DNA from: Isochrysis galbana
Lineage: Eukaryota; Haptophyta; Isochrysidales; Isochrysidaceae
Assembly: GCA_018136815.1 (NCBI GenBank)
Contig: CM030938.1
Coordinates: 2,123,448 to 2,187,447, forward strand
DNA: 64,000 bases
Reading direction: 5' to 3'
The notes below the pieces were generated by a model, which saw nothing but the letters and a program-made list of their open reading frames with translations, was not told the DNA's origin and did not search any database. Made by a program: the position numbers and the translations under genes. Positions 44,607-54,966 of this stretch are shown one piece after another. The stretch's first letter is position 1. Every line of letters begins with the position of its first letter.

Positions 44607-45480
44607 ATGGCGCTGCGGGCGGCCATCGCGCGGAAGAAGGCGGAGGCCGAGGCCAAGAAAGAGCCACTGAGCGCAGCTCCAGCCACTAGCCAAGCTTTGC
44701 ATTCGCCCTCCCCACAGCAGAGAATCCCGCCCGACTCCATAAGCAAGGCGGCCGCTGCGCCCTCACAGCCAGCAGCAGGCAGGTTTGAGGTGAAGAAGGG
44801 CTTTCTCGCCCAATCCGCAGGCATACTGTACCCAGAGGGCTCGAGCGAGTCCGCACTATCTGGCTGGGGTGGCGCTTCTGTATGTCCGAGTCCTCTCTTC
44901 AAGACAAACACTTACGTTGATAGGTATGAAGTGGTGGGACATTTCGCTGCAGCAGGCGAATATTTGGGCAAGGAAGACTTTAGTGTGACGCGCACTGGTC
45001 TCTCACTTGAAATACGAGGCAATCCGCAAGGAAATTCGCAGTGTCTCGTCGCTGGCCTACGAGAGACGGTACAGCACCTTCCTTGCCAGAAAACCTGAGC
45101 GATGTATTCTCTGCTCGCATTCACCAGTAATGTTGCTGTGGAGATGGTGGGCTCACTTTGCATCAACTGAATCACAGGTTGATCTCCCCATGGACTCGGA
45201 CTTCAGCGCAATCCAGGCGACATTTCAGAATCGCTGTTTGACTATAGTGGTACCTAGGCTGCCCGGCGGTGCCCCGCCGCTACCACCACAATTACGGGAT
45301 GCCCTTAGCAGTGAAGATGCACAGATGCTCAAAGACAATCCAAGTGCACTAATGGAGCTGCTCACACGGAAGATGGATGTGCTTGGGGAAATGCGCGACG
45401 GTGCATGTCACCCAGCTAGGATACCCGATATGATGGAGGAAAGCGGGCCACGCATCGTGGAAATCGAGCCTTTTGAGTAG
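44607..45480 (+). CDS. HSP20/alpha-crystallin-like domain protein
   Basis: Two exons (44607-45068 and 45178-45480) joined in phase 0 at ACG|GTACAG and TCACAG|GTTGAT give 254 residues. The N-terminus (MALRAAIARKKAEAEAKKEP) is basic and helical. The middle holds YEVVGHFAAAGEYLGKEDF, VTRTGLSLEIRGNPQG, then across the junction GLRETVDLPMDSDFSAI and QATFQNRCLTIVVPRLP. 'VDLPxDxDFxxIxAxFxNxxLTIxVPR' is the signature end of an HSP20 fold (here with I-V-P in the usual I-x-I/V slot region). The acidic C-terminal 90 residues (LMELLTRKMDVLGEMRDG, ending EIEPFE) are not part of the usual HSP20. It may be a chaperone or a p23/CS-like adaptor. The initiator is the first ATG after the family-C repeat. Confidence 0.65.
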
Positions 45481-45756
45481 TTTCTGGATCCTCACGGTAC
45501 TTCGAAGAGTCAGGGCCTAAAGGAAGGCCACGTCGAATCGCAATCAAACTGCTAATGGCAGCATGGTCTTGTTGCCTTGTGATACGCGCGACTCTGTTGC
45601 AAAGCTTGGTGCCGATACTGATTCCACAAGGGGACTGGTATTGTATCTTTATCTACCTTGCTGAAGTACCTTGCTGAAGTATGGAAACGTGAAGTGTGAG
45701 TTGCCGCCTAAACACGACGAGTAGGTGTAGGTAGGCTGCAAGCTAGCAGTGCAACA

Positions 45757-45925
45757 ACTAAGTTTATACTTAGTTCGCCCATGGGGGGGCACGAGCCCCC
45801 CCTCTCTCCACTCCTGCCCTGCCATGGGGGAGGAACCACCCATGCTCCTGGCACGCCTGATGGCTTGCCAGGAGCCCACTGCCCTGCTGACCCACTCTCT
45901 CAGTGGCAGGCTCGCCTGCCTCGCG
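45757..45925 (+). repeat. Dispersed repeat with G7C hairpin, copy 1
   Basis: It starts ACAACTAAGTTTATACTTAGTT and has a palindrome GGGGGGGCACGAGCCCCCC(C) at 45785-45805. It is about 88 percent identical to 47223-47385, which is the start of a complete insertion with target duplications, so this is probably the 5' end of another copy. Confidence 0.75.
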
Positions 45926-46482
45926 CGTCCTGGCCTGTCGTTGTCGGAGCGGAGCTCGTTTCCTCTTTGGAAACGAGCCGCGGTCGAAGAGCAACTCCCC
46001 ACTTGCCACTTGGCCGTGCAGCTCCTCGTGCGCGCGCACGCGCGGTACGTAGCATTCAGTGGGTGCGTGAGTGCGTGGGTGCACAGTAGTACACAGCACC
46101 GGCAGTGTGGTGTTAACCCGCTGCTGGTACCAACACTTGCAGATTGAGGTGTTAACGCATGTGCCACACCTAGCCAATGGAGGTGTTAACGCAAAGTGGG
46201 TCAACACCGGGTAAACGTGAACCCATACACCCTGCTCCGAGGACGGGGGCGATCGAGAGGCTAAAGATGAGCACCAACACCAACACCAACCTCGGCCTTG
46301 TGGCGAAAGCGCTGGTCTTGCCGAGAAGCTCGCCTGAGGTCGAGGCGCACCTCCCTCCCTGCAAAACCCTCCCGCGAAAGCAAAGATGTCACGAGCGAAG
46401 GGACAACCCACCAATACCGAGGCACCCGCGCTACAATACGAAAGAGACGGGCCACCCAGCGGCAAGGCTAGGGCAGGGTTAA

Positions 46483-46727
46483 AAAAAATTCTTGAAGGTG
46501 CCTACTATTCTGCTATCCCCCGTCCCTCTCGCTGGGGACACCCCCTGACATCGCCCTTGCCCCACTCCCGCTCCCCTTTCGCCCCCCCCTCGGTCCTTTT
46601 TATTCGGTTTTGGGGGGTCGACCCATGTGCACTACTTTGGGTCTGGCGTCGGGGGAGGGGGGGGGGCAGGCCTTTTGGCTCGCAGTTGCTGTGAGACGCT
46701 TTGGGTCGCGTCTCTATGTGGGGGCCC
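46483..46727 (-). mobile_element. LINE 3' end, family A, copy 3, with target duplication
   Basis: The short insertion is bounded by an 18-base duplication, AGGCTAGGGCAGGGTTAA, at 46465-46482 and 46728-46745. On its own strand it carries the hairpin GACCCA (46643-46638 in reverse) paired with TGGGTC (46625-46620 in reverse) around AAGTAGTGCACA, then GACCCCCCAAAACCGAA, and ends CACCTTCAAGAA plus a T-run. The second stem pair is A-T here and G-C in the other copies. It is severely 5'-truncated (about 245 bp). Confidence 0.9.
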
Positions 46728-46745
46728 AGGCTAGGGCAGGGTTAA

Positions 46746-46900
46746 GCCCATTAACAAGTTAATGGCATTAACACCCAGTAATGGGCACCGTCTTGGCAGT
46801 TAACACCCAACCCAAAACCCAACCTGTTAATGTGCTGACTTTGAGCCATCCAGAAAACTCTAACTTGCCCATTAATGGGCAACTAATGGCTAATGGGTGG
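46746..46900 (+). repeat. TTAATGG-rich dispersed repeat, copy 1
   Basis: Many TTAATGG/CCATTAA units occur here, and AACCCAACCTGTTAATGT plus CCAGAAAACTC are shared in the same order with 48880-49056. It may be a MITE-like element; borders are unclear. The LINE copy at 46483 landed at its left flank. Confidence 0.6.
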
Positions 46901-47154
46901 GCGGGTGGGCTTCGGGCGCTTGCGAGCCGCCAAAGGCCAGAGGCGCCGGCGCGCCGGCGCCGGGAGCGAGCGCGCTCCGCGCGCGCCATATAGATAGAGT
47001 ATAGAGTATATATATATGAGCACACTCTACAGCTATACTCATCCCATTCACCATGAATACTCATCCGGAATCCGCTCACTAGCACAATGTTATACTATGC
47101 ACAACAGCTACACACAACACACCACACACACGCGCGCGCGTGTGTCGTATTCCA

Positions 47155-48590
47155 GACGATGACAGACTTTTACTTCTAACCTGTGGGTTATTTTAAGCCT
47201 CAAGGTCTCGTCGGTTGACATTCACAACTAAGTTTATACTTGGTTGCCCCATGGGGGGGCACGAGCCCCCCCCTCTCTCCACTCCTCCCCTGCCATGGGG
47301 GAGGAACCACCCATCCTCCTGGCACGCCTGATGGCTTGCCAGGAGGCCACTGCCCTACTGACCCACTCCCTTCCCCACAGGCTCGCCCCATTCGCCCATC
47401 CTGGCCCCTCGTGGCCAGCCCATTGCTCCAACCCCCCTCCCCCCCTGGTCGACAGGCAGACAGGTGCAGATTGGGGGCCCCAGAGGCTCAGGAGCGCCAG
47501 CGAGGGAGAGGCAGGGGAGACCAGGGCCCAGTCCCAGCCTCCTCTGCCCCCAGAGCTGGCCTCCATGAGCCTCCAGGGGTCGCCAGCAGGCAGCTGGAGG
47601 CCTGCCGCAGGCGCGCCATCGCGCGTGCCGCAGGAGAGGGGAGAGAGAGCGCGGAGAAGGGGGTGGGCGGAGCGAGAGCTCCGCTCACCGAAAAATAGGT
47701 AAGTCCCGCACCTGTTTACAGGATAAGTCGGGGCTGAGACCGCCGCCCACTCGGAGACACAGGAGGAAGGGGGGGAATGATCACCGGGGGGGGGCGCGGG
47801 CCACCGGACCATATCTAAGCCCTTCACCCCATTCCCCCTAGTAGTGCACGGGGGGAGTCGCCTTATGGCGGGGGGAGAAGGGCCGGGGAAGTGGGGGTGT
47901 AGAAAGTTTCCTACGTGAGTAGAAAGTAGAGGGTCCACGGCCGCGTGTGCGGTGAGACTATTAAAAGGTTTATTTATCGTCGGTTGACATTCCACCCCTT
48001 CTCTTACTTTCTTTCGATGTCATCAAACGTTCCATGACTGTCTTCTGTCTTCTCTTCGTGCATCGGTTGTAGTCTTCTGTCTTCTCTTCGTGCATCGGTT
48101 GTAGCTCCCCAGCGAGGTCTGCTCTCGTTGTTCCGACTCCTCTGTCGCATGTCCGTGCGCCGATAAGCTGCCTTGGTACCGACGCTTGGCAGTCCGTCCT
48201 GGGTGTGGTTAGTTTTCGCCCTGTTTGGTTTAGTTCGTGTGTGTCCGTGTGCCGGTACCTTTTTGAGTCCCTGTGTTGTAGCCCCTCGTGTCTACCTTGG
48301 ACCTAAGAAGCTCTCGTTCTCATTCTCTCTCTTCCACTAGCTCGCTAGCTAGCCTCGTCCCTACCCTCCAACGCCGCGCGTTGCGAGCCTTCGAACCTCC
48401 GTCTCCCTCTTCGTCCCTTGCACTCGATGGCAGACACTGTCAGACCCGACTCCTACTATGACCTCTCAGATATATTCCCGCAAGCAACAACCAACGACTC
48501 CTTTACGGCCGCGTCAGCTGCCGGCTCGGTCGAACGGCCCTCTGCCTACGAGCCAGTAGTCATCGCGTGTTCGACAGCGTGTTGATTCAA
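47155..48590 (+). mobile_element. Retroelement 5' leader plus ORF start, interrupted
   Basis: The host sequence 47155-47222 plus 47976-48590 matches the inverted copy at 52140-52795 throughout. It starts TGTCGTATTCCA, includes TGTGGGTTATTTTAAGCCTC and a long C/T-rich leader with GCTCGCTAGCTAGCCTCGTC, and then an ORF start (48427, MADTVRPDSYYDLSDIFP) that is conserved in both copies (MADTLRPDSYYDLSDIFP). The pattern suggests a 5' LTR or untranslated leader plus a gag-like N-terminus. The TG start fits an LTR but no CA end or primer site is proven. Confidence 0.6.
47223..47975 (+). mobile_element. Complete short retroposon, family-B 3' end, copy 3
   Basis: The insertion interrupts the retroelement leader and is flanked by the duplication TCGTCGGTTGACATTC (47207-47222 and, after the insert, 47975-47990). 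It begins ACAACTAAGTTTATACTTGG, with a GGGGGGGCACGAGCCCCCCC hairpin at 47254-47273. It has the family-B 3' structure (CCCCT-AGTAGTGCACG-GGGGG near 47835-47857 and GCC-TTAT-GGC near 47861-47870), and ends CTATTAAAAGGTTTATTTA. Its tail is not a clean T-run and its second loop is not GNRA. At about 753 bp without a long ORF, it looks non-autonomous. Confidence 0.85.
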
Positions 48591-48591
48591 T

Positions 48592-48757
48592 CGGTGTTCT
48601 GACTTGCAAATAAAGACGCCTCCAAGGTAGTATCCTTTGCAGACTTATGCAGATCGCCATGCAGTTTGCCAGCCGCCGAGAACACACGCTCTACCCCTGC
48701 GGTCGACGCCGGCGCGGCTAAGAATTGCCTCGCCATTTGGCCAGGTTTGGCCACATG
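48592..48757 (-). pseudogene. hAT transposase C-terminal dimerisation domain
   Basis: Too short for most ORF callers, this minus-strand frame reads MARQFLAAPASTAGVERVFS, AAGKLHGDLHKS and TLEASLFASQN before a TGA. 'Q-F-L-A-x-P-A-S-(S/T)-A-x-V-E-R-x-F-S-x-A-G' is the standard core of the hAT C-terminal dimerisation domain. A related, frameshifted copy lies at 52880-53030. Confidence 0.8.
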
Positions 48758-48879
48758 CTAGCCTTTGCACGGGCGAGGTAGGAGGTAGGTGAGAGGACGC
48801 TCCTGGCGGGCGCCGTTCATGTAAGCGTTGGGCACGTCCGCCTTGGCGAGGTCGTGACCCCGAATGAAAATAACGTTGG

Positions 48880-49056
48880 GTAATACCTTGTAATGGTTTT
48901 AACCCGTTAATGGCTAGTAATGGGGTATTAACACCCCTGAATAACCTGTTAACAACCACAGAAAAACAGAAAAACCCAACCTGTTAATGTAATAATGACC
49001 TTGAAAAAACTACTAATGGGTTTCCAGAAAACTCGCCTGTTAATGGTCTGCCCTAG
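48880..49056 (+). repeat. TTAATGG-rich dispersed repeat, copy 2
   Basis: Shares AACCCAACCTGTTAATGT and CCAGAAAACTC with 46815-46870 in the same direction. It ends CTGCCCTAGCCTTGCCC, which is the reverse complement of GGGCAAGGCTAGGGCAG; nearly the same bases (GGCAAGGCTAGGGCAG) lie beside copy 1. Confidence 0.55.
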
Positions 49057-49319
49057 CCTTGCCCAGCGGCACAAGAGGAAGACGGGAATATTCCACTGGG
49101 GGCCGGTGCACCGGTGCACCCCGCCCAAGGCTAGGTAGGGATTGGCTGGAGCAGTTATCCATATCCAGATACCAGATAACTTGGTTAACTGCCACTAACT
49201 GCCCTTGTGAGGCGGCAAGCAGTTATCTAACTGCCCCGTGATGCGTCCGTCGAGCAAGTAACTCAATTAATTTTCGTCCGTGGAGTAGACAGACCGCATC
49301 CCTCCTCGGGGTACTTAGG

Positions 49320-50396
49320 TATCCTGGCGTGGAGATATATCCTCACGGACTTTTACAACATTCAATATGGCAACGCGGACGGTAGGTCCGTCAGGACAAT
49401 CTTAAGAGCGATCCTTGCGAGATACCACTTACTAGTACTAGTAACGGCGAAGGTCGGGTTCTTTCAAAGGTTAAAAAAACAGCGCGAGAACATGGGGCTA
49501 CACGCCCCGAGTAACAAACATATTCGGAAAATGATAAGCCCTCTGTACACTATAGACAAGGATTTCAACCTAGGAGCATCAGAGGACCTCTTGCAGGCGG
49601 CGAGAGGCCTGGACATAAGGAACATCACCTAGGGTAGCCAAATCTCTTAGTAGGAACCACACCGGGAACCAATAAAGATCTCGCGTTATACAAGCGAGAA
49701 AAATCCGAGTCGAAACTCGATCAAGAGACGAACCACATTCTCCCGCCCCCTTCTCTCCAACTCCCGGCCGAAGCAGCGCGCGCGGCCTCCCTGTAACCAG
49801 CTCCTCCACTAGAGAGGGAACTGGGGAAGGGGAAGGGGGTTGTCAGGGGTTAAGGTTGGGTAGTAGGGAGGTGCACTAGCAAGCTGCCTCAAGCCGCATA
49901 CGTAGCGGGAATTTTTAAGAAGATTTTTTTAGCTCTTTAGTATTAACCTTTCTCAAGTCGGGTAGGCTACCCACCGACCGCCAACGGTGGTATAGTACGG
50001 TATAGATAATGTAGATGTAGATGTGTGATATGTACGACAGCACGACAACAAATAATGACAAAAGGGAACTACTAAAGTTATTTATAGTTATAGTCAGGGA
50101 TGCCAGTTAACTGCACCACTAACTGGCTCCACGACCGGCAACCAGTTACCTTAACTGGTCCTCCTTATGACAATAACTGCCACTCTCAAAACCCTGCAGT
50201 TACTTGCAATCCCTAGGCCCTTGACCCCGCCCAACCTAGCCCCCCCCCGCAACCTGGGCCCCTAAGTAGAGCACGAGGGGAGTTGCCGCAAGGTGGGAAG
50301 TGGGAAGTGAGGGAGAGGAAGGGAAATGGGCGTGGCTACAGTAGTTATCCCCTCAGTCACGCGCGAGGCGAGAATATTAAAAGTTTTTTTTTGATA
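49320..50396 (+). mobile_element. 5'-truncated LINE, family-B 3' end, copy 4
   Basis: The pol C-terminal frame (49323 to the TAG at 49630) reads ILAWRYILTDFYNIQYGNAD, TILRAILARYHLLVLV, GLHAPSNKHIRKMISPLYT and ends RGLDIRNIT. After a 630-base 3' UTR, the family-B hairpins appear: CCCCT (50259-50263) with AGGGG (50276-50280), then GCC-GCAA-GGT. The end is ATATTAAAAG plus nine T. A MITE-like repeat (50094-50215) seems to sit inside the UTR. Confidence 0.8.
50094..50215. repeat. MITE-like element with imperfect 20-bp inverted ends
   Basis: The left end TCAGGGATGCCAGTTAACTGC and the right end (reverse complement) TAGGGATTGCAAGTAACTGC are near matches. The interior is rich in GTTAACTGG units. Related sequence occurs at 49134-49245 (TAGGGATTGGCTGGAGCAGTTA) and 58854-59010 (TAGGGACTGCAGTTAACT). 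Confidence 0.55.
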
Positions 50397-50983
50397 ATGG
50401 CTCATTGTCATTTCTCATTAATGGTTAGTTGGCCACTGACGACTGAGGCCAAGAAAATCTCTCAAACGTTGGACTTTGATAAAGCAAGGGAGCCTCTGTT
50501 TTCGTGCGCATGGCTGCGTGTGACCTGGTGGCGCCGCGCATACAAGAGGAGAGCAACAGGGCAGCAGGGCAACAACACATCACATTGCAAGCAACACAGT
50601 CGTCCAGAGAGTGGCAAGCATCTCGAATGAAGACAACGCTATTGTCGCAACGACGGTAAGCGAAGGGAGTTGCACAGAATCTGATGTGCATTGGACATTC
50701 AGACAGCTATGGATGCAAGGAGTGCATCGCATGTGGGGGGTGGTCGAGCTAAAACAAATGCATCAACTCGGAACTCAACTGGACGGGCTCTATTGCTTTC
50801 CGTCATCTCCCACACGTCCTCCTAGAGAATCATGCACGAGAACTCGCTCGATCGCACGGACACCTCATCTGGTGCGGCCTGATGCGCAGCACCAACCCCT
50901 GGCCGACATCCCGAGACGTCAGCAGCAGGTGCTGCCACTCTTGGCCACAGGGACAAGTAGGAAGACAAGCACGACAAGGTGGC

Positions 50984-51316
50984 TTAAGCCTGATCAGGGT
51001 TAGCCGCGAAGAGGATGGGCAGAAGCGGGACAAGAAGAACAATGAGGCCAGCAACACCAAGGACCGGCGCGAACGCAACGATTCCCTTGTCCTGGTTCGT
51101 GTTGTCGACCTTCATGGCCGGCTCAACTGCCCACACATTGCTCTTTCCATCCTGGTCGACAGTGGCGCCCAGGCGTCCAGTGGGCGGCGGAGGCGGCGAC
51201 TCCTGCATGCGCACGAAGGCGCGAGTCGAGCCGACGGCGCGGAGCGGAGCTGGGATCACGAGAGACGCCGCGGGGACAAAGAGGGCGAGGAGAGCAAGAG
51301 CACGCATGGGCTGCAT
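50984..51316 (-). CDS. Putative plastid-targeted single-TM protein
   Basis: The 110-residue intronless frame starts MQPMRALALLALFVPAASLV, a signal-peptide-like segment, followed by a basic, hydroxylated stretch (PLRAVGSTRAFVRMQ) that would serve as transit peptide in a bipartite leader; an aromatic residue near the cleavage point is typical for red-lineage complex plastids. After a Pro-run comes a soluble part (VEPAMKVDNTNQDKGIVAF), and the C-terminal third is one hydrophobic helix, about residues 80-104, ending FAANPDQA. Size and layout resemble small nuclear-encoded photosystem subunits, but I cannot name it. A mitochondrial or secreted membrane protein is the alternative. The ATG at 51316 leaves a short upstream G/C-rich leader. 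Confidence 0.6.
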   Translation of the reverse strand: MQPMRALALLALFVPAASLVIPAPLRAVGSTRAFVRMQESPPPPPTGRLGATVDQDGKSNVWAVEPAMKVDNTNQDKGIVAFAPVLGVAGLIVLLVPLLPILFAANPDQA

Positions 51317-52139
51317 AAGGGAGTGAGCGATGGGGAGGGGCGCGTCTTAGGGAGAAAGCGGGGCGCGCAGAGGTCTGGCGCAGATTGAAACGTAGCGAGG
51401 CTGTGATACTCCGTACTCTATTACGGACCGCGAATCTGTACTAGAGTACTCTAGCCGTCAAGAAGCCGGGAGTTTGCGCGACGAGGGAATGGGGGCAGAG
51501 CGAGGAAGAAGGGGAGAGAGAGGGGCGGGGGGGCGGGGGGGGGGGAGCTCCCCGCAGCCGCCGAGACTCAACCAAGATATTTCGTGGAAGCTTCCGTAGC
51601 TGCCACTCCTCCCAAGCTCTTTGTCTCGGCCAAAAACAGCGGTTTCTATCACTACCACCGCCGACTTGGATGGAGTCTAAATTGCGGTATCGTTTTCTTT
51701 TCTTCTCTTTGTCTTCTTTCTTTTCCACGACGAGTAGTCACTCGAGGGATTTTGCAGAGCTGAAACTCTGCTTGAAAGATGGTTGGAAGAGCGCACGGAG
51801 TTTCAGCAATGGCGCCAACGCGAGAAAAGCCAGTTGGTTTGGTTCGACTGATGGTTCAAAGACAAGTCTAAGTCTTAGTCTCAATAGGGGTGTACGTCCC
51901 GACTCCAGACCAAGTGGGCACACACAATCACACTCGAACAAACGAATGAAGACTCACGACTGAAACGGAAGGCATGAAGCTAATGAAGATGGATAGGAAG
52001 CCAAAGAATCGAACAAACAAGGGCCCAAACTTCCTACAATTTCCATGCCTGGCCTAGTGGCTAGTGGCCTAGAACTAGAACTAGAACTCGAAACGTAGTC
52101 GAACACCATCAGACTTTGAAAGCCGGACTCCACACCATT
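51317..52139. other. Region with no recognised gene
   Basis: It contains a G-run (51526-51545), a CTAGTGG/CTAGAACTAGAACTAG repeat (52057-52090) and a tract of AAGTCTAAGTCTTAGTCTC (51864-51882). I saw no supported coding sequence. Confidence 0.5.
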
Positions 52140-52795
52140 GTCGAACACGCGATTACTACAGGCTCATAGGCAGAGAGCCGTTCGATCGAGCCGGCAGCTG
52201 ACGCGGCCGTGGAAGGGTCGTTGATTGTTGTTGGTTGTTGGCGGGAAGATGTCTGACAGATCATAGTAAGAGTCGGGTCTGAGAGTGTCTGCCATCGAGC
52301 GCTATGAGCGATGAGGTAGACTGAAGGTCGGAGGGTTGTGACGCGTGGCGTCGGAAAGTAGAGACGAGGCTAGCTAGCGAGCTAGAGCTAGTGAGAGAGA
52401 GGGAGAGAGAGAATGAGAGCTTCTTAGGTCCGAGATAGATACGGGAGACTACAACGAATGGACTCAAAAAGCTGAATCCACAGAGACACACAAACTAAAA
52501 CTAAACCAAACGGGGCAAAAACTAACCACACCTGGACGGACGGCCAGGCGCAGGCGTCGGCACCAGGGCAACTTAGCAGCGCGCAGACATGCGACAGAGG
52601 GGTCGGAACAACGAGGGCGGACCTCGCTGGGGAGCTATGACCGATACACGGAGAGAAGACAAAAGACGGTCATGGAACATTTGATGACACCGAGAGAAAG
52701 TAAGAGAAGAGGCGGAATACCAATCGACGAGACCTTGAGGCTTAAAATAACCCACAGGTTACAAATAAAAGTCTGTCATCGTATGGAATACGACA
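52140..52795 (-). mobile_element. Retroelement 5' leader plus ORF start, uninterrupted copy
   Basis: This is the inverted counterpart of 47155-48590 without the inserted retroposon. It preserves the TGTCGTATTCCA start (near 52790), the leader and the ORF start MADTLRPDSYYDLSDIFP (about 52293, minus), which is frameshifted soon after. The join at the insertion site (GGTCTCGTCGATTGGTATTCC) shows the pre-insertion state. Confidence 0.75.
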
Positions 52796-52879
52796 CTCCC
52801 CGACTAAATTCGAGTCGTCTCGACGAGCGGCGCGGTCTACGACTACGACGTACTACTACTCGCAATTCGCAATTCGCGC

Positions 52880-53040
52880 CCGCAAGCAATGCGTGCTCCA
52901 ACGTCGAATCGGATTTTGTACTCTTAAGATCGTCATGCAGCTTGCCAGCCTTCGAGAAAGCGCGCTCTACTCTTGCAGAAGAGGCCGGCCGGCGGCCGGC
53001 CAAGGAATTGACGCGCCATCTTTGAGACGGAGGCCGGTGC
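52880..53040 (-). pseudogene. hAT transposase C-terminal domain, frameshifted copy
   Basis: The minus strand gives MARQFLGRPPAGLFCKS in one frame, then SARVERAFSKAGKLHDDL and DSTLEHALLAGAN in another, matching the domain at 48592-48757. The frameshift lies in the GGCCGGCCGGCGGCCGGCC tract near 52985. Confidence 0.75.
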
Positions 53041-53943
53041 AGCGCGCTTCCGCTTAATGCCACCCTTGCTCTTCGCAGCCCCACGGGCCCACGGGTGCAC
53101 GTGGCCGGTGCTCCGGCTGCCGCAGCTGCGAGCATCGCGCCGGCAGCCATCACGTTAGAAATGACGCGCGCCGAGTGATGAAATGCGCCGCCTGCCGCGC
53201 CTCAGATGTGGAGGTGCAAAGGCCTGTGCCGCTCGCAAGCCTGGCAGAGCCATGCTTGGCCAGGCGATGGGCGAGGCCGAAGAAGCGCCGCTGCATGCGC
53301 ATGCGCATGCGCTCCGCGGCCCGATAACAACGTCTGTACAAGTACAAGCCACTACTTGTACTTGTAAACAAACAAAGGGGAATCCACCTAGATATCTAGA
53401 TATCTTAGATATCGTAGATATTAGGCAGCTGGAGAGGCTATTAGTATCTATCAAGATAGCCGCATAGCACTATCTGTATCTATCAAGATAGGTTCGGCGA
53501 CCCCCAAACCTATATCTAGATAGTTCAAAACCAAACCTATTCAACTCCTTACTGAACGGGCAGTGGCCGCAGTGCGCAGTGCACCGGTCCCACTTCGCGG
53601 ACGCAGTTTCTTTGGCGAACCCTTTTGCCCCAGCAGTGAACGACTGGCAGTCGCGGACTGGTCGCACTTCTTGCACTTAGCACTTAGCGATCAGCACTTC
53701 AGACATCAGCATGCAGGCACGGATTCATTCGTCATTCGCACATTCGCACAAAGGAGCCGTTGCCGTTGCCGTTGCGCGTTCACAAGACTTTGGACACATA
53801 AGAAACTCGCTTGTGGCGAGGGTTCGAGGGTTGCTCCTTTCTGCGCTCCCTTCCCGCGGTGCCACCTGTCCCACCTCCCGCCTCCCGCCCACCCTCGCGG
53901 GGGGCGAACATTATCTACTACTAGCTAGTACAAACTAACAAGA
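53041..53943. other. Region with no recognised gene
   Basis: It holds TATCTAGATATCTTAGATATC-type near-palindromes (53389-53430) and repeated TATCTATCAAGATAG units (53445-53490). No supported ORF. Confidence 0.4.
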
Positions 53944-54040
53944 TACAGTATGGGTGCACCATTAAGAAACCCCAGCATTAAGAAAGCTTAACGTGAAATT
54001 GGCCGCCGACCCGGTAAGAAATCGGGGGTCGAGCCTGAGG

Positions 54041-54370
54041 CTCGACCCCCAGCTAAGAAACTCCGGCTAAGAAACCCCCCTTCCCGGCCGCCGGCCGCGC
54101 ACAGCGCGGCCCGCCGCGCGGGCGCGCCTGCGCCCCGCACTAAGGAAGCATCAAAATATTGATTGGCATCACCCTAAATATTGATATCGGATATCGAGCC
54201 CTACGCTCGACCCCCAGCTAAGAAACTCCGGCTAAGAAACCCCCCTTCCCGGCCGCCGGCCGCGCACAGCGCGGCCCGCCGCGCGGGCGCGCCTGCGCCC
54301 CGCACTAAGGAAGCATCAAAATATTGATTGGCATCACCCTAAATATTGATATCGGATATCGAGCCCTACG
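54041..54370 (+). repeat. Tandem 165-bp duplication, two copies
   Basis: 54041-54205 is repeated exactly, as far as I can align by eye, at 54206-54370. Each unit starts CTCGACCCCCAGCTAAGAAA and contains a GGCCGCCGGCCGCGC core and an AATATTGATATCGGATATCG end. A 27-base palindrome (GGGGGTCGAGCC with GGCTCGACCCCC) spans its left border at 54024-54050. Confidence 0.9.
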
Positions 54371-54966
54371 CGCCTAAATATGGAGCGAGATATCGACTCG
54401 ATATATCTCCCATGACGGAGAGCCCCTAAATATCGACTGAGATATCGACGATATTCAGTTATAGATATCTCGTTGTCTCGCTCTACGGCGGGAAGAAAGA
54501 AGAAAAACGTTGGACGTTGGTAGTTCTACGCGCCGCCTCTCTCCCGACCGGAGCTGAGGCTTGCTGCCCTTGCTTGCGCCCAGACCGAAGACCCGGACGC
54601 GTCAGCGCGTCCGCGCGGCCGGCGGCCCGGCGGCCCGGCGCGCCTAAATATGGACGAGCCTGGCGCAAACGCCCTAAATATTGACTCAATATGTGGGGCC
54701 CCAAAGGGGCCCTAAATATTGACTCAATATATTCGATATCTTGATTCGAGCTTACCCCGCACGGGGGCGGGCGCGCGGCGCGCGGACGCGCCCGCGCGGG
54801 CGCGGGCGCCATGCGACGATGAGAGGACGAGCCCGCGCCCGCTAGCCGTGTCGCTCCAATAAGGCCGGCGCGCCCGCGTACATGTATGTGCATAGAGCAT
54901 AGAGCACATACTACATGTTGCATGTGCATACATATTACATACATACGACATACGATGCAACTGAAC

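Noticed and set aside
45007..45177. In-frame upstream extension of the HSP20-like exon 2 (SLAYERRYSTFLARK)
   Set aside because: It would require a frameshift from exon 1; splicing at 45069-45177 joins the two frames in phase 0 with consensus borders.
45749..46465. Overlapping Pro-rich ORFs around 45.8-47.7 kb
   Set aside because: They overlap dispersed repeats in every frame and show no conserved protein signature.
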